From: Prolixibacteraceae bacterium | GTDB lineage: Bacteria; Bacteroidota; Bacteroidia; Bacteroidales; Prolixibacteraceae | Direction of reading: 5' to 3' | DNA length: 39,766 nucleotides | Assembly (NCBI GenBank): GCA_027858715.1 | Contig: JAQICD010000055.1 | Span: forward strand, 1 to 39,766 | Shown here: piece after piece, positions 35,511 to 39,766 of the stretch | How the letters are laid out: each line of letters opens with the position of its first letter | Position numbering within the stretch: position 1 is the stretch's first letter | Notes under the pieces: generated by a model | Database searches by the model: none | Told to the model about the DNA's origin: nothing | Seen by the model: only the letters and a program-made list of their open reading frames with translations | Translations under genes and position numbers: made by a program

Positions 35511-35654
35511 GGTTCCCGAAGCGAGTTCGGGACTGGTCGCAAGCTCCCAGCATTGGTAAGAGGTTCCGCTCATCTGCCCACCTCCCCTTCGTTTGAGTGT
35601 AACGGAAACGAAGGGGTTTATGAGTCGGCTCATTAAAAACGGAAATGCCTGATT
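35511..35654 (+). repeat. Long direct repeat, copy 1
   Basis: 144 bp from GGTTCCCGAAGCGAG to ATGCCTGATT. Copy 2 is at 35963-36125. By eye the first ~98 bases differ at only three positions; copy 2 has an extra ~19 bases near its middle-right. The start has a small hairpin CCCGAA-GCGAG-TTCGGG, broken in copy 2 (TTAGGG). No coding capacity that I can support. Confidence 0.9.
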
Positions 35655-35696
35655 GTATATATCCAAACCGGGAAATTATTAACCAGCTTGTCAAAC

Positions 35697-35870
35697 AATC
35701 CCGTTAGGGATTCAATGTGGGTAGAAATCGACGCCCTAAAAAACGTGAATGAGTCCTGTAGGGACGGGATATGTAATATGTGATTGCCACAATATAATAT
35801 TGCACCTACGGCGCAAAGGGTGACGGTGGGGTGAACCTGTTTTCTACCCACAGGCTATGCCTAACGGCAT
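35697..35870. repeat. REP/BIME-like cluster of four small hairpins in mirror arrangement
   Basis: Four short stems: A, AATCCC-GTTA-GGGATT (35697-35712); B, GTCC-TGTAG-GGAC (35753-35765); C, TGCACC-TAC-GGCGCA (35801-35815); D, ATGCC-TAAC-GGCAT (35857-35870). A and D carry the same neighbour, GTGGGTAGAAA (35717-35727) and its inverse TTTCTACCCAC (35841-35851). C read in reverse (GCC GTAGGTGCAATAT...) resembles B plus its flank (TGTAGGGACGGGATAT). So A-B on the plus strand face C-D on the minus strand: a mirror pair, as in BIME units of REP sequences. Similar TAGGGA/GGTAGAAA elements are frequent between Bacteroidota genes. Confidence 0.75.
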
Positions 35871-35913
35871 AAGCACAGGGTTTGTGAGCAAGGTTGTTGT
35901 GAAAATGGCAAAA

Positions 35914-35961
35914 GGTCATTGGTCATTGGTCAATAGTCAGTAGTCATTAGTCAAAAGTCAT
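35914..35961 (+). repeat. Heptamer tandem array, second
   Basis: GGTCATT units followed by CAATAGT and CAGTAGT variants and AGTCATT, about seven 7-mers. It precedes repeat copy 2 exactly as the first array precedes copy 1, so array plus long repeat moved or duplicated as one unit. Confidence 0.9.
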
Positions 35962-35962
35962 G

Positions 35963-36125
35963 GGTTCCCGAAGCGAGTTAGGGACTGGTCGCAAGCTCCC
36001 AGCATTGGTAAGAGGTTCCGCTCATCTGCCCACCTCCCCTTCGTTTGAGTGCAACAGAAACAGCCTGTTCCGAGCATCGGAAAGGTGTTTATGGGTCGAC
36101 TCATTAAAAACGGATATGCCTGATT
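35963..36125 (+). repeat. Long direct repeat, copy 2
   Basis: 163 bp, partner of 35511-35654, spaced 452 bp. It contains an added segment AGCCTGTTCCGAGCATCGG around 36062-36080 relative to copy 1. Between the two copies lies the REP-like cluster. Confidence 0.9.
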
Positions 36126-36152
36126 CGGCATAAATAAAAACCGAATAGCATT

Positions 36153-36192
36153 AAAACAAAAAGTCCGACCCCAATTACGGAGTCGGACTTTT
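36153..36192 (-). terminator. Terminator of the 225-residue beta-barrel gene
   Basis: Stem AAAAGTCCGAC (36159-36169) with GTCGGACTTTT (36182-36192), loop of 12. On the minus strand it is followed by T-rich sequence (36153-36162) and lies 68 bp past the gene's stop. Confidence 0.75.
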
Positions 36193-36259
36193 ACTTTAAA
36201 AACTATTGATTGTACTTAAGGAATGGATTCTGGAGTAAGATAATTAAAGCCTGAATAAT

Positions 36260-36937
36260 TTAAAACCTGTATCCCACCGACAGACCAAATCCAGTATTTT
36301 TAACTACTGATTTATCGTCAGACAGGCGATTGTCTTCGGGCTTGATATTTAACATGCCAATTTGAGTGTTCAGTTGAACGAAAATACCACCGGCCATTTC
36401 GTAACCAACAAAAACATTTCCACCGGCATCAAATGCCTTAAAATAGCTCGTTGTTAACGGATCGCCCGATTCAATTGTATTCTTAAATTCAATATCAGGT
36501 TCATAACTTAACGAACCGCCATCGTGTTTTGCATTACCCATAATGGCATAACTTACGTAGGGGCCAAATCCCAACAGGATAAAACCATTTCCCAGAGAAC
36601 CTCGGTAAACGAGGTTAAGTGGTAACTCGATCGACGAAATAGAGTAGGTGCTGGTAATTAGGCTGCTTGTGTTTTTTGCCCCTTTTGTGGTAAAAAGCAA
36701 TCCGGGTTGGAAATAGAACTCGGGAGCAACAGGTATCAGTACATTAATTCCAACATGATATCCAATAACCATGTCGTTTTCGAGCTTATCGCCACTAAAA
36801 TCTTTGCCGTTGAATGTTTGCAAATTAACCCCTCCGAGAATTCCGAAAGAGGGTTTTTCTTTTTCGTTACTTTGTGCAAACGCAAAAGTGACCGAAAGCA
36901 TTAGAATTAATACAATAGAGAATATTCTTGTCTTCAT
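36260..36937 (-). CDS. Outer-membrane beta-barrel protein (PorT-like/OMP_b-brl family)
   Basis: 225 residues with a signal peptide ending FAFAQ (residue 22). The mature part consists of alternating beta strands with tight turns (FGILGGVNLQTFNG, YHVGINVLIPVAPEFYFQPG, IELPLNLVYRG, FVGYEMAGGIFVQLNTQIG) and ends with GLSVGYRF, the terminal Phe signal for outer-membrane insertion. Typical of the porin-family small barrels so frequent in Bacteroidota; role unknown. Located 32 bp downstream of the OmpA-like lipoprotein gene on the same strand, so probably cotranscribed. Confidence 0.88.
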   Translation of the reverse strand: MKTRIFSIVLILMLSVTFAFAQSNEKEKPSFGILGGVNLQTFNGKDFSGDKLENDMVIGYHVGINVLIPVAPEFYFQPGLLFTTKGAKNTSSLITSTYSISSIELPLNLVYRGSLGNGFILLGFGPYVSYAIMGNAKHDGGSLSYEPDIEFKNTIESGDPLTTSYFKAFDAGGNVFVGYEMAGGIFVQLNTQIGMLNIKPEDNRLSDDKSVVKNTGFGLSVGYRF

Positions 36938-36969
36938 TTTAATTTATTTAGTTGAAATTATAATTTGAT

Positions 36970-37641
36970 TTAATTAGCTACTTCCATTTCAGCATCAGCT
37001 TTCATTTTTTCATTTGCTGTAATCAGAAACTCTACCCTGCGGTTTTTAGTCCTGCCTTCTGAAGTATCATTTTCATATTTAGGGGCCTTTTCGCCAAATC
37101 CTTTGCTAACCAAACGATTTTGAGAAATGCCATTATCGGCCAGGTATCCCGAGACTACGTTTGCCCTGGTTTCAGACAAATTTTGATTATATCTGATACT
37201 TCCTTTACTGTCGGTATGTCCTTGTAATTCAATATCGGTATCAGCATAGTTGTTGAGTACCAACACCAATTTATCAAGGTTTAATTTCGCTTCATCCGAC
37301 AGGCTCGACTCGTCAAATCCAAACAAAACGTTGCTGTTGAATTCAACAATTATTCCTTCGCCTACACGTTCAACATTAGCATCGGGAACAGTGTTCTTTA
37401 TTTCTTCAGCCTGCTTGTCCATTTCATGCCCGATTAACGAACCTGCCGTACCGCCAACAGTTGCACCAATTATTGCACCCAAAGCTGTATTGCCTGATGC
37501 CCTGCCAATTATAGCACCCATAGTGCCACCGGCAGCGGTTCCAGCTACGGCTCCTTTTTGTGTCTTGTTCCAGGTTGCACAACCTGTAAAAATTAAAAAG
37601 AAGCTTAAAAGCATCATTAAATAAATGTGTGTCCTTTTCAT
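36970..37641 (-). CDS. OmpA-family lipoprotein with glycine-zipper
   Basis: 223 residues starting at ATG 37639-37641. It has a lipobox (FFLIFTGC, Cys ~21), then a glycine-zipper segment (GAVAGTAAGGTMGAIIGRAS and GAIIGATVGGTAGSLIG, about residues 29-74) that may insert in or lie along the membrane, and a C-terminal OmpA domain (VLFGFDESSLSDEAKLNLDK, LQGHTDSKGSIRYNQNLSE, NRRVEF) binding peptidoglycan. The pattern resembles YiaD/Pal-like proteins. Codons upstream of the ATG are not signal-peptide-like, so the longer frame is not used. It is the first gene of the pair with the 225-residue barrel. Confidence 0.92.
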   Translation of the reverse strand: MKRTHIYLMMLLSFFLIFTGCATWNKTQKGAVAGTAAGGTMGAIIGRASGNTALGAIIGATVGGTAGSLIGHEMDKQAEEIKNTVPDANVERVGEGIIVEFNSNVLFGFDESSLSDEAKLNLDKLVLVLNNYADTDIELQGHTDSKGSIRYNQNLSETRANVVSGYLADNGISQNRLVSKGFGEKAPKYENDTSEGRTKNRRVEFLITANEKMKADAEMEVAN

Positions 37642-37798
37642 AAATATAAATTTTAGTTTATTGACAGTAAAGGTATGCTGACACAACTTGGATATCTTAT
37701 ACAATTTGTCAAAAGAGTTACATAATTCACACATTGAAAACTATGATTTATGCAACTTTTTAAATTTATTGTGTAATAATATACTCGGGCGTGCATGT

Positions 37799-37806
37799 TA
37801 ACTTTG
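37799..37806 (+). promoter_or_regulatory. Promoter -7 element of the small barrel gene
   Basis: TAACTTTG matches TAnnTTTG; transcription would begin near 37812, giving a ~90-nt leader. No clear TTTG box at -33. Confidence 0.45.
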
Positions 37807-37904
37807 TCAAATACCCAGTAATTTATAACCTGACCAAACAGGGACGAAATTGGGGCAAAACCGAAAAGCCATACGAGTAGGAAACATCTAAACGATAATA
37901 CAAA

Positions 37905-38375
37905 ATGAAAAAAATTGCATTAACAATACTGCTTGCAACAGGTCTTTTCCTGTTTGGCAATGCACAGGATTACAGTACAGGTATTGGTTTAAGAGGCGGA
38001 TTTGCCAATGGATTAACCATAAAGCATTTTGTAAGTGAAAAGTCAGCCTTAGAGGGCATCGTTTCAAGCCGTTGGAAAGGTCTGCAATTAACAGGTTTGT
38101 ATGAAATTCATAACGTTGCATTTCAAGCTGAGAGGCTAAAATGGTATTTCGGTTTTGGCGCTCATGTTGGTTTTTGGAATGGTGATAATGCAGGATGGGG
38201 AAATGACGGTACTGATTATACGGTAGTTGGCCTCGACGGGATACTGGGTTTGGAATATAGCTTTGCCGAGATTCCGTTTAATATTGGAGTTGACTGGAAG
38301 CCTGCGTTCAATTTCTATGGTTATACAGGATTTTGGGCCGATGGAGGCGCAATTTCATTTAGGTATATATTCTAA
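37905..38375 (+). CDS. Small exported beta-barrel protein
   Basis: 156 residues with a signal peptide (MKKIALTILLATGLFLFGNAQ). The body has eight or so short strands rich in Gly and aromatic residues (GIGLRGGFANGLTIKHFV, WYFGFGAHVGFWNGDN, GLDGILGLEYSF, FNIGVDWKPAFNFYG) and finishes with ISFRYIF, an outer-membrane barrel ending. Function is unknown; it looks like a stand-alone OMP similar to those in many Bacteroidota genomes. Divergent from the OmpA-lipoprotein pair. Confidence 0.85.
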   Translation: MKKIALTILLATGLFLFGNAQDYSTGIGLRGGFANGLTIKHFVSEKSALEGIVSSRWKGLQLTGLYEIHNVAFQAERLKWYFGFGAHVGFWNGDNAGWGNDGTDYTVVGLDGILGLEYSFAEIPFNIGVDWKPAFNFYGYTGFWADGGAISFRYIF

Positions 38376-38427
38376 TGGTTTAGTCTGTCTAAATAGTATT
38401 CTTCAAAAGTGCCACATAACTCGCCCC

Positions 38428-38458
38428 AATTGCCCCGATTTACCTATTCGGGGCAATT
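38428..38458 (+). terminator. Terminator of the small barrel gene
   Basis: An 11-bp stem AATTGCCCCGA (38428-38438) with TCGGGGCAATT (38448-38458). The T run after it is weak (TTTGCTTA), so efficiency may be moderate. Confidence 0.6.
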
Positions 38459-38643
38459 TGCTTATCACAACAATCTACATTTTTGTATTTCAGTGAATTA
38501 TGTAACAAATATTTGTAAATCTATAACGGATTAAACGGGGTATCTCAGCAACTTTGTATGGTATATTTTATCGAGCTTAGGAAAACCCGATTTGAATATA
38601 GTAGCTTGAAAACATATTATAAAATACATTTAATATAATCACA

Positions 38644-39766
38644 ATGGAAAAACAAATTAAGTTTACAAATGAAATGAATACTTCGATGTTTAAACATAAG
38701 AGGCATTCATGGTTCTTTAGCTCAACATGGATATTGTTGTTGTTATTGAGCTTTTTTATGTGGAAATGCGAAAAGGACATCTTTGAAGATGAAACCATAG
38801 GCGTTTGTCCCGAAGTAATATCTTCCGATCCTGCTGATGAAGCTACAAATGTGGTCACGAGCAAGATAATCACTGCAACATTTAATGAAGAGATGTTGCC
38901 TGCAACGATTAATAATCAAACTTTTTCTGTAAAACAAGGAACAGTTCCTGTTTCTGGAATCGTAACATATGCAGACAAAATTGCAACCTTTTCACCTTCT
39001 GAGCCACTTGAAGGTAATAAAATGTACAGTGGCAATATTACTAAAAAGGTAAAAGATCCTGCCGGAAATTATCCGCTTGAAAATTATAGCTGGAGTTTTT
39101 CCACTAGTAATGTTCCAACAGTAACGTCAACCGATCCGCTAAACGCAACCTCAAATGTGCCGCTCGATAAAATAATTACGGCCACATTCAGTACAGCGAT
39201 GGATCCTTCCACTATTAACACGGCTACCTTCCTGGTCAATCAGGGCACGGACCAGATAGCTGGAACAATAACAGAAAACAAGGGGATGCCAATGGCTATG
39301 GCAAAACAGAGCACGAAACAGATAGCTGGAACAAAAACAGAAAAAAAGGGGATGCCAATGGCATCGGCAAAACAGGATACAAATCCGATAGCCGGCTCAG
39401 TTTCTTATTCGGGAACCACCGCTACATTTACTCCAACAAGCCCACTTACCGACAATACTGTTTATACCGGAACCATTACCATTGCAGCAAAAGATGTAGC
39501 AGGTAATGCAATGGCCAGTCATTATAAATGGAGTTTTTCTACAGCGCAAACTCAATACACAATCACTTTATCATCGAACCCGGCTGAAGGTGGATCGACC
39601 AGTGGTGGAGGTTTGTTAAACAAAGACTCACAAACAACAGTTATCGCAACACCTTTTGAAGGATATACTTTTGCCAACTGGACGGAAGGTGCAAACATTG
39701 TATCGTCGAATACGAGTTACGATATTATAGTAACGTCAGACAGAACATTAGTAGCACACTTTGAGG
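38644..39766 (+). CDS. Large surface protein with Ig-like (Big_5/SbsA) and InlB-type repeat domains, 5' part
   Basis: An open frame from ATG 38644 that is still open at the right edge (374 codons visible). The N-terminal 40 residues include a long hydrophobic run (SSTWILLLLLSFFMWKC) with a Cys that can serve as lipobox. Domain 1 (about 50-155) and domain 2 (about 158-300) are Big_5-type Ig folds, each with the pattern (S/T)-x-DP-x2-A-T-NV and ITATFN/S-x2-M. The second is stretched by 44 residues of tandem repeat. From about residue 300 (YTITLSSNPAEGGSTSGGG, GYTFANWTEGANI, VAHFE) comes a divergent InlB B-repeat module. It is probably an exported adhesion or scaffold protein. A large C-terminal part lies outside the window. 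Confidence 0.85.
   Translation, partial: MEKQIKFTNEMNTSMFKHKRHSWFFSSTWILLLLLSFFMWKCEKDIFEDETIGVCPEVISSDPADEATNVVTSKIITATFNEEMLPATINNQTFSVKQGTVPVSGIVTYADKIATFSPSEPLEGNKMYSGNITKKVKDPAGNYPLENYSWSFSTSNVPTVTSTDPLNATSNVPLDKIITATFSTAMDPSTINTATFLVNQGTDQIAGTITENKGMPMAMAKQSTKQIAGTKTEKKGMPMASAKQDTNPIAGSVSYSGTTATFTPTSPLTDNTVYTGTITIAAKDVAGNAMASHYKWSFSTAQTQYTITLSSNPAEGGSTSGGGLLNKDSQTTVIATPFEGYTFANWTEGANIVSSNTSYDIIVTSDRTLVAHFE
39253..39384 (+). repeat. Two tandem 66-bp units inside the Ig-like protein gene
   Basis: Units at 39253-39318 and 39319-39384 start CAGATAGCTGGAACA and are about 80-85% alike; the host domain's own sequence resumes at 39385 with a third, degenerate start (CCGATAGCCGGCTC). Each adds 22 residues: QIAGT, TE, KGMPMA and AKQ are shared. 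The repeats break the Ig strand pattern between QIAG and SVSYSGTTATF. Confidence 0.85.

Noticed and set aside
35506-35851. Short minus-strand frames within the repeat island
   Set aside because: They run through direct repeats and hairpins, have no start context, and show no protein-like composition.
35459-35961. CRISPR array suggested by repeated 7-mers
   Set aside because: Units are only seven bases, head to tail without spacers, and no cas gene is near.
37250-37624. 124-codon open frame on the plus strand opposite the OmpA lipoprotein gene
   Set aside because: Low-complexity Pro/Ala/Val text mirroring the glycine-zipper codons of the real gene; no independent evidence.
36970-37734. Longer 254-residue version of the OmpA lipoprotein starting at 37734
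   Set aside because: The extra 31 residues carry no signal sequence and come before a proper ATG with lipoprotein signal (37641).

Overview
The window is about 39.8 kb of chromosome from a member of the Bacteroidota. The evidence is a secreted protease with a type IX secretion (Por) sorting tail, gene pairs typical of the phylum (pyrG-yidC; rpsF-rpsR-rplI without ssb), promoters of the TTTG / TAnnTTTG type, TTG and GTG starts with few Shine-Dalgarno sequences, and polysaccharide-degradation genes (GH127, GH115, DUF6807). A free-living or gut/marine Marinilabiliales-like (Prolixibacteraceae-like) organism is plausible, but the sequence alone does not prove it. No rRNA, tRNA, CRISPR array, integrase, transposase or phage gene was seen.

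Layout. 1-3.3 kb: 3' part of aspartate kinase, a secreted C1 cysteine peptidase, tag, and a broken SGNH esterase. 3.4-8.5 kb: an intact GH127-type arabinofuranosidase converges on a large T9SS serine protease. 8.5-12.9 kb, minus strand: a compact cluster read DUF554 -> AmgK-like kinase/RapZ fusion -> a 41-residue four-cysteine protein -> ppk1. 13-14.7 kb: SDR and DUF6807. 14.7-16 kb: ribosomal operon rpsF-rpsR-rplI with a good promoter and a candidate S6:S18 autoregulatory hairpin. 16-20.7 kb: xseB, an unknown secreted protein, pyrG, yidC. 20.7-22.1 kb: a flavin reductase-rubredoxin fusion converging on rubrerythrin, an apparent oxidative-stress pair. 22.2-25.1 kb: diacylglycerol kinase and App1 phosphatidate phosphatase transcribed divergently, then a GT2 glycosyltransferase. 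25.1-29.3 kb: DEAD-box helicase, AraC regulator, thiol peroxidase, a redoxin, and a TM2 protein. 29.4-33 kb: Wzi-like outer-membrane protein, a GH115 remnant, DEDDh exonuclease. 33.1-38.4 kb: envelope genes (two OmpA-family proteins, two small beta-barrel proteins) interrupted by a LamG-domain remnant and a repeat-rich island. 38.6 kb to the end: the start of a multidomain Ig-like surface protein that runs off the window.

Main themes. (1) Three carbohydrate-related genes (SGNH esterase, GH115, LamG protein) are truncated or carry internal deletions, while housekeeping genes are intact, so this looks like local erosion of polysaccharide-use genes. (2) An 0.8-kb gene-free island (35.4-36.2 kb) holds two long direct repeats, heptamer arrays and a symmetric set of four small hairpins resembling a REP/BIME cluster. 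(3) The most interesting unexplained coding content is the tiny cysteine protein lodged between the sugar-kinase/RapZ fusion and ppk1, the fusion itself, and a 22-residue tandem insertion inside an Ig-like domain at the right end.
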